Of a DNA stretch of 64,000 nucleotides, positions 9,129 to 18,173 are shown in pieces; the stretch's first letter is position 1; every line of letters begins with the position of its first letter. Both the position numbers and the translations under genes were made by a program. Below the pieces are notes generated by a model. The model made no database searches and was not told where the DNA came from. It saw only the letters and a program-made list of their open reading frames with translations. Where the stretch lies: contig NZ_SSOB01000021.1 of NCBI RefSeq assembly GCF_004801405.1, positions 62,001 to 126,000 on the forward strand. The letters run 5' to 3'. Source of the DNA: Cohnella fermenti. Its GTDB lineage: Bacteria > Bacillota > Bacilli > Paenibacillales > Paenibacillaceae.

Positions 9129-9404
9129 TTAGAACTTTTTACTCTGCCGCGCATGCTTCAAAGCTGTGATCGTATATTTTGTACCGTCTTCCGATGGACG
9201 AAATGAAACGATGAACTGATCGATGTAGATAATAAAAGTGTTCCTAAAGTGGCGGGACGAAAAAACCGTTCCCGTCTGTATAATTTTCTTTTCGATACGT
9301 TCCACTAATCTGATTCTGTATTCGTCCGTTTCTTGACTCGAGAAGTACTTGCTTTTAATTTGCGAAATACGCTTTAACGCTGGAACCGTCCATTCTACGA
9401 TCAT
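9129..9404 (-). CDS. RelE/ParE-family toxin
   Basis: 91 residues with the small basic fold pattern of the RelE/ParE superfamily: MIVEWTVPALKRISQIKSK, then RLVERIEKKIIQTG, FRNTFIIYIDQFIVSFRP and the C-terminal strand YTITALKHARQSKK. Such toxins cleave ribosome-bound mRNA (RelE type) or poison gyrase (ParE type); which applies here cannot be told. The ATG shares one base with the antitoxin stop (TAATG), which implies translational coupling. The pair sits between tRNA-Pro and an integrase relic, as expected of a mobile-element stabiliser. Confidence 0.8.
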   Translation of the reverse strand: MIVEWTVPALKRISQIKSKYFSSQETDEYRIRLVERIEKKIIQTGTVFSSRHFRNTFIIYIDQFIVSFRPSEDGTKYTITALKHARQSKKF

Positions 9405-9682
9405 TAGATTTCTCCGTTTTTGATCATCTCAATCACTTGTTCGGTCGTATACACATGGCCTTTTTCGATTGCTTGCTCCGATTCTGCAATCATTTGCCGA
9501 ACTTCCGGATCGGCGTCAAAATCGGCGATCAACTCAGCCATCATCCGTTCGGCGTTATAGTCATCATAGGACGGCTCCAGAATTTCATATTCTTTGCCGT
9601 TCAGCTTCACGACTGGCTTATGGTCCTCATTCAGGAATGGGCTAATAATATTTCCATTGCTGTCTTTGAGCTTGAAGTGCAT
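9404..9682 (-). CDS. Antitoxin partner of the RelE/ParE-type toxin
   Basis: 92 residues starting MHFKLKDSNGN; GGAGGT lies 8 bases upstream of this ATG, which is why the earlier in-frame Met is rejected. The protein is acidic, with a central helix (NAERMMAELIADFDADPEVRQMI) and a C-terminal helical tail (TTEQVIEMIKNGEI) of the kind that wraps toxins. It has no recognisable DNA-binding domain beyond a possible short N-terminal beta segment (VVKLNGKEYEILEPS). It precedes and overlaps the toxin by one base. The family name is uncertain; the role is inferred from context. Confidence 0.72.
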   Translation of the reverse strand: MHFKLKDSNGNIISPFLNEDHKPVVKLNGKEYEILEPSYDDYNAERMMAELIADFDADPEVRQMIAESEQAIEKGHVYTTEQVIEMIKNGEI

Positions 9683-9765
9683 GATGGCCGACCTCCGTTC
9701 GAACTTGCGATACAATTATTATACCCGACAACCAATTTTATGGATACTGCCCACAGCTCGCTTCA

Positions 9766-9782
9766 TGCTTCGGGAGCAAGAG
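9766..9782 (+). repeat. 17-bp att-like copy 2
   Basis: Exact copy of tRNA-Pro positions 8933-8949, with no tRNA around it. It lies 20 bp from the 3' end of the integrase relic, where a tyrosine-integrase attachment site would be expected. Confidence 0.6.
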
Positions 9783-9801
9783 CCTGTAAATTCAGTTTAA
9801 G

Positions 9802-10075
9802 TCAAATCTGGCTGAAGAGGCGGCTCCTTTTCCGAGCGTCTTCTTGCTTCATTTCCGTATTCACATGGTCTCCGTATCGATCCAGCGTCGTCTTAACCTC
9901 ATCGTGCTCCCAAGTCGGATTGCAATGTCTTTACTTCTACGCCGCTCTGTAAGCTCCATAAAGCGAAGAAATGTCGCAGTGAATGAAATCTATCGGGAAG
10001 TCCAGCGGACTTAAGAGCTATTTAAAGCTTCTGATGAAGTCGCGCGGCTGCAATGGATTCCCCATCGTGTTCGTA
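9802..10075 (-). pseudogene. Tyrosine (phage-type) integrase remnant
   Basis: Not an open frame, but pieces in different minus-strand frames rebuild the catalytic C-terminus of a tyrosine recombinase. They read in order NTMGNPLQPRDFIRSFK, then LKSAGLPDRFHSLRHFFAL, WSLQSGVEVKTLQSDLGA, and after another frame change HDEVKTTLDRYGDHVNTEMK to a TGA at 9802-9804. The HSLRH box and the nucleophile Tyr in TLDRYGDHV are recognisable. At least two frame changes and an in-frame stop show decay. The preceding sequence to about 10200 may hold more of it but is too degraded for me to read. Confidence 0.78.
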
Positions 10076-10200
10076 AAGTCAATTTCTCCTTTACTTCAAC
10101 ATAAAGAACCTTATCCAAGGAGTTACGTAGAGTCTCTCCCCTTAATTTGGTATAAAAAGTATATACCTCGCAATATACGCTACAAAGCCACATACTTAAT
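10076..10200. other. Short AT-rich gap
   Basis: No convincing gene. It may include degraded 5' parts of the integrase. The downstream side of the ATPase gene begins at 10201, and I see no strong terminator. Confidence 0.4.
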
Positions 10201-12300
10201 TTAAATTTTTGAAATCTTATTTATCTCTATTTTATTAATTTCTATTTGGAGTGCGGTCAGTAACCCATCAAGAACACATTGCTGAAGAACAAAATATAAG
10301 TCTTGTACATCACTGGGCTTCTGTCTCTCTAAATCTTTATTTAGATATTCTAACAACAAGCTACTAACGTTTGTATTTAATTGAATGTGCATATGATCAT
10401 GTCGATAAATTTTTATTCTTCTGAGTGCATAAAATAACCCTGAATAATTTTGTTGAAACTCATTCCAAAAGAACTTTTTATTTCCTAGAGATTCTCCGTA
10501 TATTTCAATTGAATCAACAAAACATCTATTGCATATGTTAATAAATTGTATAAAATCCCTCTCGTCACTACAAATCTTAATGTTCACGAATTGGTCTGCT
10601 TCTGGAAAAGAATTAGGCCCAAATAGTAAAACCATCTTATTTAACTTAATTAGTTTCTCCAAAAAACGAAAATCCTTAATTACAGTGGATACCCTTCTTC
10701 TAAGCCACTCCTCACGTTGAGGTTTAGGTATAACCTTAAGTATTGTTCTCCTTCCCTCTTGGATTGCTAACTCAAGAGCAATATATCTTCCAATAACAGG
10801 GATTGGTATATAAGGTATACCATGCTGATCATATGCCAACAATCCATAAGACTGCAAATGCTTAATAAATTCACTGTGAAGAGATAATTCAACAAAGTCT
10901 CTTGTATGTCCACCTGCAAGTAATTCTAACATCTCGTATTCATTGGCATAAAATTGTTTTAACTCGGAAACAACATGTCTGCAGTAGAACGTAAGGTCAG
11001 AATCTCTTTTATCTTCATCTCTAATTAAGTAATTCTCTGTACAATCAAATGGTCTTGAAACTGCTTGCTCGTTCAAGGAATTATTTATTAAGCTACATGC
11101 AATCCTTGTTAGCAGAGGATGACCACCATAGCGGTTAAATATATAATTCATTGCTTCCAGAGAGAAGCTCATTCCCATTTTTCGGCCGAGTTTTCTAACC
11201 ATTTCTTTCATTTCATCTATATTAAATCCAGTAAGATACCTGTGTGTAATAATCCCAAATAGAGGGTTCTGCACTCCATTAATAGTATCTTGCTCTACGA
11301 CTATAGGATTCACTCCTGCTATTATAGAAACAATTTTCCGATTTCTACTTTGCGTGGTCCACATTGTTTGCCAAAAATCAATAAAGTCTTCCCCCCAGTG
11401 ATTATCCAACTTTGCATTAAATGAAATATATTCTATCTCATCAAAAATAAGCACGATTCTCTGTCCTGAAGATAACTCGGACAACACTTTCTGAAAAGTC
11501 GATGAAATGTTTACCTCATCAAATTTAAGAACCGACTTGTCAAAATCATATCTCTCGCATACTTTTAAGATAATATTTTCAAGTAACTGATGCCACCTTA
11601 ATTTTCTGACTGAAGGGTCCTTACAATCAAAATATATAAACAATCCTAATTGTTCTTGATTTCCCATTCGCTCTAACTTATAGAGTATAGATGTTTTTCC
11701 AGTTTTGCGTAATCCAAAAAGCCCTCTATTCTCACCGCGTTTGATTGAGTCTATGTACTCCGCAAGGATGTTTGACCTACCAAAAAAATATGTATCCTTT
11801 GCTAAAGGAAGCTTGTAATCAAAAAGATCTCTTGTAAAGAACTGTTTACTCAATTGATTTCTGATAAAAAATGAATCTCCTCTACTTTTACGAAGTTCAT
11901 TTGCGTTAAAAGCAATAATTATTCTTGTTTCTTCGTTTTCTGAAATATACGTCTGAAGCCAATTATGAACACTATCATCTTCAGATATTAGAAAATAGTT
12001 GAGAGTTTCAACTCTTCCCTTTGCTGGAGAATCAGTTAGAAATTGTTCTGCCGCTTGTAAAGTACGTGGCTCCATACTTTCATACTCAGTGTACACCAGC
12101 AAAACTTCATGATTAAATCCAAAGGCTTCTTTCATAAATTCTTCTGGATTTAATATGTAAACTGAGAGCTCAGAGTTATAAGCTTTTCTTCTGTAACCAG
12201 AGGTCACGTAGAATCCGCTCAAAAAGGGCTTTAACAAACTCTCTTCTTTTGGAAAAGAGCTCAGATGCTTCTCCCAAACTTCTCTTCTAATCTCACCCAA
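10201..12300 (-). CDS. AT-rich P-loop ATPase with winged-helix and HEPN-like C-terminus; candidate defence protein
   Basis: About 699 residues from TTG 12300, chosen because GGAGG lies 8 bases upstream; the frame also allows TTG 12315. The N-terminal ~170 residues are unassigned. The archaeal-ATPase-like/AAA_16 P-loop module is next: Walker A GLRKTGKTS at about 195, Walker B RIVLIFDEIEY at about 285, and arginine-rich sensor segments. A winged-helix-like part follows (LLAGGHTRDFVELSLHSEF). The C-terminal ~120 residues carry RRIKIYRHDHMHI, an R-x(5-6)-H arrangement typical of HEPN ribonucleases such as Swt1-type domains. Codon use is strongly AT-rich, unlike all neighbours, and it lies beside an integrase relic: signs of transfer. 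The HEPN and defence calls are inferences. Confidence 0.8.
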   Translation of the reverse strand: MGEIRREVWEKHLSSFPKEESLLKPFLSGFYVTSGYRRKAYNSELSVYILNPEEFMKEAFGFNHEVLLVYTEYESMEPRTLQAAEQFLTDSPAKGRVETLNYFLISEDDSVHNWLQTYISENEETRIIIAFNANELRKSRGDSFFIRNQLSKQFFTRDLFDYKLPLAKDTYFFGRSNILAEYIDSIKRGENRGLFGLRKTGKTSILYKLERMGNQEQLGLFIYFDCKDPSVRKLRWHQLLENIILKVCERYDFDKSVLKFDEVNISSTFQKVLSELSSGQRIVLIFDEIEYISFNAKLDNHWGEDFIDFWQTMWTTQSRNRKIVSIIAGVNPIVVEQDTINGVQNPLFGIITHRYLTGFNIDEMKEMVRKLGRKMGMSFSLEAMNYIFNRYGGHPLLTRIACSLINNSLNEQAVSRPFDCTENYLIRDEDKRDSDLTFYCRHVVSELKQFYANEYEMLELLAGGHTRDFVELSLHSEFIKHLQSYGLLAYDQHGIPYIPIPVIGRYIALELAIQEGRRTILKVIPKPQREEWLRRRVSTVIKDFRFLEKLIKLNKMVLLFGPNSFPEADQFVNIKICSDERDFIQFINICNRCFVDSIEIYGESLGNKKFFWNEFQQNYSGLFYALRRIKIYRHDHMHIQLNTNVSSLLLEYLNKDLERQKPSDVQDLYFVLQQCVLDGLLTALQIEINKIEINKISKI

Positions 12301-12593
12301 AACCCTAGCCTCCAATCTAATAAATTCCTACGACATTCGCTTTAACTCGCTAAGATCGCTTCAGGTTAGTTTCGCTATTTCCGCCTTCTATATTTCTCAA
12401 AAATTAGAGCGCTTTCTTGTAGCTATCATTTATAGTACCATGTTTGGGCATATCTTCCTAGCAATTAAGTATTACGTCTAAATGAGGAAAAATAGTATTT
12501 CATGCCTTCCGAATGAAAGGTGCTGTCAGCAAGATCGATCGCGCAACACAAATGTGAGCAGCGTGAAAATGAGCCGCAATGCAACAACCATAA
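12301..12593. other. AT-rich right edge of the island
   Basis: No gene seen. It contains the presumed promoter of the ATPase gene on the minus strand (for example TACTATAAATGAT near 12430-12442). From about 12480 base composition returns to that of the host. I found no third copy of the 17-bp tRNA repeat here. Confidence 0.45.
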
Positions 12594-12652
12594 CACAAAC
12601 AAGCTCCCCTTCAAGACCGACGATCTATCCGTCGGATGCCGGAGGGGAGCTT
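12594..12652 (-). terminator. Terminator of the SLH-EEP gene
   Basis: On the minus strand, outer arms AAGCTCCCCT/AGGGGAGCTT enclose an inner CCGACGGAT/GTCGG helix, followed by TGTTTGTGTT. Confidence 0.78.
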
Positions 12653-12676
12653 GCGGTTTGTCAGGCTCTTCGATGC

Positions 12677-15600
12677 CTACTTCAGGCTATTGAGCAAATT
12701 GTACAGAACTTGGACACTCTCGGCGCGGGTTAAGGAATCTTGCGGAGCGAATTGCCCGTCGCCCCGGCCGCGAAGCAGATCTGCCGCGCCGGCAGCAGCT
12801 ACCGCTTCTCTGGCCCATGCGCCGACTTGATCCGCATCGGTAAACTCGCTTATCGTCGCGCCTGTCGGCGGGTGGCCCGCTTTAAACTCATAGGCCCGGA
12901 CGACCATGACGGCCATCTCCTGCCGGGTGACGACACCTTGCGGGTCGAATTCGCCGTCACTGCGGCCGGCGACAAGGCCTGCCTGTGCTGCGGCCTCCAC
13001 GGCATCGGCATACCAGGAATCGTGCCGCACATCGGCGAATTCGACTGCGGCGCCGACGTCGGCAGGCTGACCGATCCCGAGCAGCCGCACCAGCATCGCG
13101 GCGAATTCGGCGCGGGTGACCGCCCCCTGAGGCTCGAACCGGGCATCGTCGACCCCTTCAATAACATGCTTCGCCGCCATCCGCACGATGACGGTCTTGG
13201 CCCAGTAGTTATCGTCCACATCCTCGAAGCTGCGGGTATATGCCAGAACCGCATATTGTCCTCCCCGCGGAACTTCAGCGGCAATCTCCCCGTCCTTCCA
13301 CTGGCCTCCCATATAAACGAGCGTACCATCGGCCTCAACGGCATAAATTCCGAGCAGCTCGGGATCGGCAGTGCCGCCGGGCCGAATAGACAGCGTTATC
13401 TTCGCCTTATCCAATGGGGAGGAGGCGACCAACGTATCGCCGTTCTGGTCCACAACCTCCACTTCAATGCTGTACGCTTCACCGGCTGCCGTCCATTGAA
13501 CAGCTCCCGGAACGGTTGCCTTGTCCATCGCTTGCCGCACCAGTCCGGAATCAACCGCTGCGGCCGTTATCCTGATGAGCGCTTGCTGTGCACCTTCCCC
13601 GGCACCCGCCAGCAGTTCGCGCAGCGCTTGACCGCTAAGCTCAAGAGCGATCCGGTCTCTCGACAGCTTCAAGGTGCCGTCCCCTTCAACAATGCCTGCC
13701 ACATCCGCCGGAAGCAGCAGCGTGTCCTTCTCTTGGCTCCACTGTGCCTTGTAGCCCCCCGCTCCCTCCGGCTTCAGATCCTCACGGCTCAACTGCTGGG
13801 TCCCGGCCGGCTGCTCGGATTCGGAGCTCGGCGCGGAAGGCGCCGCAGTCGTCGGATTGTCCCCGCCTCCCGAATTATTCGTCGGTGCGGCAACAATAAC
13901 GGTGCGGATCGCTTCCGCCGCCGCGTTGCCTGCCGTATCCTGCACATTATAATGGTACAAGTAAGTTCCGGCCACTCCGGTATTCACGGCGGCGACCAGC
14001 GCATCGCCAAGGGTAATCGTCGTCACCAGACGATCCGTAATCTCCCCGTCCCGGTCATCCGAAGCCGTGGCCCCGGCATCCGCATACGCCGCCCCATTGG
14101 CGACATTCACCGTTGCATCGCCCAACAGCGTAATTACCGGCTTCACCGTATCCTCCTCCGGAGGGGAGACCGCTTCTTTTTCCTCGAAGATCAAATAATC
14201 GATATTCCCGACATACGTTCGACTGGTCGAGAAGGCAAGAATCAGATCATGGACTCCCGTCACCGAGTTGTCGATGACTCCTGCGTACGGAAGGTAGGTA
14301 TTGTAGTTGTCGGGCGTATCCTCATACACGGATGCGGTAACAGAGCCGATCTTGTTGGCCTCGTCAACGCTGTCGGCGTAGAGGGTGACCGCCCCCCCGG
14401 AGGAGGTCAACTTCAAGGCCATGTTCATCGTCACGCCTTGAATCCCGTTGGCCCCGAAGTCCACGGCGGCAATCGTCATGCTGCTTCCGTCCACCACATC
14501 CCCGATATAATTGTAGCCATTGGTTAAATTATCGGACATGCCCGTGGCCGCGGTCGCCTTCTTCGCATTGGGGGTTTTGCTCGCTCCGGGAGTAAAGGCC
14601 GAAGCCCACTCCCCTTCAATATTGCTGAAGGCGGATATTTTATAGTTGGTGGACAAGGGCGGCGAGGTGTAGCTGTCAAATAACTCATAGTTTGAATAAA
14701 TGGCGGCTTGAACCGTGAACTCCCCATACTTCAACACGTTGATGACGCCGGTGGTCTCGCTTATCGTCGCAACAGCGGGATTGGACGAAGACCATTTGAT
14801 TGTAAAGTCGGCATCCAACGGCGAGTAGACGGCTTCCGCACTCAGGGTGTAAGTCGTGTGTTCCCGAGTGGCATTCAGCGCGGCGGCTTCCGTCAGCGGT
14901 TCGCCATCCAATTGGAAGGTAAAACCGGTCACTTCCGACAAGTCCGCCTTGACCACATACGGATGGAAGACGAAGTAATCCAGGTTGCCCACGTACGTCT
15001 TGCCCGAATTCGGAGTGAACACCAGCGTCACATGATGGGTGCCTGTAATTCGTTCGCTGAAGGCGGTCTCGAATTCGCGATAGACACTCCAGTCGGCAGC
15101 TGTCGGCGTTGTCGCAAGAGAGCCGATTCGGCGGGCGTTGGCAATACTGCCGTCTGACGTGCCGTCTATATAGATATCGATGGTGCCGGAGGCATTGCTT
15201 TGTTTGACCGCCGCCGAGAACGTAACCGACTCCGCTCCGGTCTCCCCGAACTGGACATTGGAGTAGAATGCCCATGAATTGGCGAGAGATCCGCCCAGAT
15301 TGTCCCCTTCTGCATGAACGAGGTAGTAGGTGTCGTATTCGCCCGCTTCAATTCTCGCATACGCATCCTTGGGTTCGTTGCCGATTCTCGTATCATAGAC
15401 GCCGGGCGAAGCATACGACGCATCGGTTACATCCGACGCGGCGGCTATCTTCTGGCCTTCAACATATTTAAACTTGAACAACTGGCGCTGCGTCAGGTTG
15501 GTCGCTGAGATCGACTTATAGGAAGACACCGAGGCCGTCGGGCCGTTAAACGAAGAATTGGTCGTTTTTTTGGTCCATCCATAAGGTTGATCTTCGCTGT

Positions 15601-17299
15601 CTTTGGCATAAGCGATACGCATTCCCCTGTCCTTATTGGCTCCCATGGTGAAGGTTGCCGTCTGACTGGCATCCGTGGAAGACACGGAGTACCCTATGAA
15701 TTTCTGCGAAGTGCCCAGAATAATGACGTTCTCGTCGGTAAGGCTGGTGTAGTAATGCGCATTAAAGTCTGCGACGGTCGGTTCCTGGGCGAATACATTG
15801 TCCGCATTATAGGTAAACCAGACAACAACGGAAGCGCCCGGTCGGATGATCCGGCTCTCGGGCAACTCCAGCACTCCTTCCCAGCTAACGGAAGCGTCCC
15901 CTCCGATATTGCCCCACAGGAAGGCGTAATCGTCGGTGGACAGAGACTTGGTGCCGACATTGGTCACTTCGAAGTAATTGAAGCCCGGACTCGCATTGGG
16001 GAAAATCTCCGAGATGACCGGTTTGGCCTCACCCGATTCCTGAGTAACGGTTAAAGTGTAGGTTGTGGTACGTCCGGCGGAATCCGATACATAAAGCAAC
16101 AGAGTATTGGTGTCATCCTCCAGGTTTAACTCCAATCCGCTTTGCCCCTCGGCTTCTGCGGACACCGGATACGACTCCCCATTGAGACTTGCCGTAACGG
16201 CATACCCGCTGTTGTGATTCAGATCGAGAATCAGATCGCTGTCCGATACAAACAGTTCATAGGCGAAGCGACTGGCCGAGAACCCCGATACAGGCTCATT
16301 ATTTATAGCAATGGAGTCGAACTTCGGCATCTGATTCAGCGACAATTCCGCATATACGGCCGAATGATCGGACAGGTACTGGTTCTTGATTATGTCATGC
16401 TTGTACACGCCCACATTGCCCGCCGAGACAAAGATGTGGTCGATGACGGAGGTCTCGTTGGCATTATAACTCTCGCCGAATCCGGCCGAGCTGGGAAGCG
16501 TCGAATAATCGTCGCTCACATATTTGGCATTCAGATAACCGTTCTCCCCATTCGCAAGATAGCGGTAGGCTTCCGATTGCTCCGTGGAGTTAATATCGCC
16601 CGTCAGCACCACCGGCACATGATAGATGGCCGCCAGCTCGTCGGCTGTATTCTTGACCTGAATGGCGCACAGTCGTTGGATATAGTCCGAAGCTTGGTGA
16701 TCGAAGTGGGAATTGACGTGGATGTAGGCCACTTCGTCCGTGCCTTTGTATCTCAATACCGCGTACGACAGGACACGGGGCTTGGACATCCCTTTGTACA
16801 GGACGTTGTTCTGAGCGTCCAAGATATCCGCGTACTTGGAGGTGCTGACGCCGGGAGTGTCCGAGAACCAGTATCCCCCCGTCTTCTCAATCTCATATCG
16901 ATCGCTTCGATACAAGATAGGCGAATATTCGCTGTATCCGCTTACAAGATTGGTGGCGCCGTCCTCCGCTTTATTGCCGGTTACGGCATATTGCGCCCCA
17001 TTCCGATAGTCATACGCAACTAGACTGCCGGTAAGGTAATTCATCCACGCCTGGGTAACTTCGTTCAGCCCCATGGAATCCGGCTGCTTCTCGTCAACCA
17101 GAGCGGCAAGCATCTGCCCCCGGGATTGCCCGTCATGCTCCAGTTCGATCGTTTGATTCTCGCTGGTCAGAACATTGAAGCTCATGATCTTCAAGCGGTC
17201 ATCGTCCGTTGCCGCACTGACGCTCGCTGCACTCGTGCCGGCAAACATGGGAACCGTCATGGCAATCATGAGCATATAAGTTATGATTCTTTGCCTCAC
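12677..17299 (-). CDS. S-layer-anchored exonuclease/endonuclease/phosphatase (EEP) protein
   Basis: 1,540 residues from GTG 17299, which has GGAGGG 7 bases upstream; the ATG further out at 17368 lies before that site. Order: signal peptide (RQRIITYMLMIAMTVPMFAG); EEP domain about 35-320 with MSFNV, GLNE, HVNSHFDH, LTGDINS, IDHIFVS and SDHSAVY, i.e. all catalytic positions; an Ig-like stretch; a lamin-tail-like domain; two related carbohydrate-binding-like beta-sandwiches that share 'KTYVGNLDY' / 'RTYVGNIDY' ends; a Big_2-like domain between them; a DUF5011-like Ig domain; a low-complexity linker; and three SLH repeats that hold the protein to the cell wall. EEP enzymes cleave phosphodiesters (nucleic acid, sphingomyelin or inositol phosphates). 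The substrate is unknown; the sugar-binding domains favour a phosphorylated glycan or matrix. Confidence 0.88.
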   Translation of the reverse strand: MRQRIITYMLMIAMTVPMFAGTSAASVSAATDDDRLKIMSFNVLTSENQTIELEHDGQSRGQMLAALVDEKQPDSMGLNEVTQAWMNYLTGSLVAYDYRNGAQYAVTGNKAEDGATNLVSGYSEYSPILYRSDRYEIEKTGGYWFSDTPGVSTSKYADILDAQNNVLYKGMSKPRVLSYAVLRYKGTDEVAYIHVNSHFDHQASDYIQRLCAIQVKNTADELAAIYHVPVVLTGDINSTEQSEAYRYLANGENGYLNAKYVSDDYSTLPSSAGFGESYNANETSVIDHIFVSAGNVGVYKHDIIKNQYLSDHSAVYAELSLNQMPKFDSIAINNEPVSGFSASRFAYELFVSDSDLILDLNHNSGYAVTASLNGESYPVSAEAEGQSGLELNLEDDTNTLLLYVSDSAGRTTTYTLTVTQESGEAKPVISEIFPNASPGFNYFEVTNVGTKSLSTDDYAFLWGNIGGDASVSWEGVLELPESRIIRPGASVVVWFTYNADNVFAQEPTVADFNAHYYTSLTDENVIILGTSQKFIGYSVSSTDASQTATFTMGANKDRGMRIAYAKDSEDQPYGWTKKTTNSSFNGPTASVSSYKSISATNLTQRQLFKFKYVEGQKIAAASDVTDASYASPGVYDTRIGNEPKDAYARIEAGEYDTYYLVHAEGDNLGGSLANSWAFYSNVQFGETGAESVTFSAAVKQSNASGTIDIYIDGTSDGSIANARRIGSLATTPTAADWSVYREFETAFSERITGTHHVTLVFTPNSGKTYVGNLDYFVFHPYVVKADLSEVTGFTFQLDGEPLTEAAALNATREHTTYTLSAEAVYSPLDADFTIKWSSSNPAVATISETTGVINVLKYGEFTVQAAIYSNYELFDSYTSPPLSTNYKISAFSNIEGEWASAFTPGASKTPNAKKATAATGMSDNLTNGYNYIGDVVDGSSMTIAAVDFGANGIQGVTMNMALKLTSSGGAVTLYADSVDEANKIGSVTASVYEDTPDNYNTYLPYAGVIDNSVTGVHDLILAFSTSRTYVGNIDYLIFEEKEAVSPPEEDTVKPVITLLGDATVNVANGAAYADAGATASDDRDGEITDRLVTTITLGDALVAAVNTGVAGTYLYHYNVQDTAGNAAAEAIRTVIVAAPTNNSGGGDNPTTAAPSAPSSESEQPAGTQQLSREDLKPEGAGGYKAQWSQEKDTLLLPADVAGIVEGDGTLKLSRDRIALELSGQALRELLAGAGEGAQQALIRITAAAVDSGLVRQAMDKATVPGAVQWTAAGEAYSIEVEVVDQNGDTLVASSPLDKAKITLSIRPGGTADPELLGIYAVEADGTLVYMGGQWKDGEIAAEVPRGGQYAVLAYTRSFEDVDDNYWAKTVIVRMAAKHVIEGVDDARFEPQGAVTRAEFAAMLVRLLGIGQPADVGAAVEFADVRHDSWYADAVEAAAQAGLVAGRSDGEFDPQGVVTRQEMAVMVVRAYEFKAGHPPTGATISEFTDADQVGAWAREAVAAAGAADLLRGRGDGQFAPQDSLTRAESVQVLYNLLNSLK

Positions 17300-17356
17300 A
17301 TGAATCCCTCCTTGAATCGCCTTGCTTATCCGCCGCAAACAGAACTTGCCGTGGAC

Positions 17357-17389
17357 GAAGACCCCCATTGCAGCGGGATGGGGGTCTTC
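17357..17389 (-). terminator. Hairpin after the HAD phosphatase gene
   Basis: Perfect 12-bp stem GAAGACCCCCAT/ATGGGGGTCTTC. It lies just past the HAD stop and upstream of the SLH-EEP gene. There is no T-tract, so termination may be partial. Confidence 0.55.
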
Positions 17390-17392
17390 CGG

Positions 17393-18160
17393 TTATCGAC
17401 TGCTGCCGCAATTTACGTTCAATAAGAATGTCTGTATCACCTTGGCGACGCCGTCCTCGTCATTCGTTCCGGTCACCCAATCGGCCGCGCTCTTCACGAT
17501 GTCCTGCGCGTTGCCCATGGCCACGCCGAGACCGGCGGCTTGGATCATCTTCAGGTCGTTCAGGCTGTCGCCGCAGGCGATCACTTCTTCCATCCGTATG
17601 CCCAGCATCCGGCAGACCTCCCGAAGGCCGCTGGCCTTGTTAATCCCCCTGGGGTTAACCTCAATGCTGTGAGGGCTGGAATTGGTCAGCTCATATCGGC
17701 CGACAGCGCTCAGCGCCGAGTGAAGCTCTTGAAGCTTATACGGGTCCGTGCATTTAAATCTGAACTTCAGCCAGGCATCGTCGGGCGAACGTTCGATCCG
17801 TTCGGGCCAATTGTTCGCCGTACACACGTCCTTCACCGTGTAGGCCCAGTAGTAGCAGGAGCTCCGCCTCCCCAGCTCATAAAGCTCCTCCACCCACTCA
17901 TTCGCAAGCGGATGACGGATCTTCAGACAACCGGGGGCGGCCCAGACTTCGCTTCCGTTCACGGATACAAGCGGCGACTGAAGCCCAAGCTGACGAACAA
18001 ACGGCTCGATGCTCTGCACTTCCCGACCGGTCGCGAACATGACGGTGATGCCGCACTCGGTCGCCCGATGAATCCATTCGCAGGTTGTCTCGGATATCTC
18101 GTTCCGGCTGTTCAATACCGTGCCGTCCATATCGAGAGCGAGCAGCTTGTATCTGGTCAA
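17393..18160 (-). CDS. Cof-type HAD-IIB phosphatase
   Basis: 255 residues from TTG 18160, 13 bases after the MgtC-like stop and preceded by GGGGG. Motif I is LALDMDGTVLNS, motif II FATGR, motif III the Lys in NKASG, motif IV ACGDSLNDLKMI. The C2 cap lies between. Cof-type enzymes dephosphorylate sugar phosphates or flavin-type phosphates in the cytoplasm. As last gene of the importer-DUF1861-MgtC operon, it probably removes phosphate from an imported or metabolised sugar phosphate; the substrate cannot be told. It has an unusual cap sequence with HPLANEWVEELYELGRRS. Confidence 0.86.
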   Translation of the reverse strand: MTRYKLLALDMDGTVLNSRNEISETTCEWIHRATECGITVMFATGREVQSIEPFVRQLGLQSPLVSVNGSEVWAAPGCLKIRHPLANEWVEELYELGRRSSCYYWAYTVKDVCTANNWPERIERSPDDAWLKFRFKCTDPYKLQELHSALSAVGRYELTNSSPHSIEVNPRGINKASGLREVCRMLGIRMEEVIACGDSLNDLKMIQAAGLGVAMGNAQDIVKSAADWVTGTNDEDGVAKVIQTFLLNVNCGSSR

Positions 18161-18173
18161 CAGCCCATTCCCC

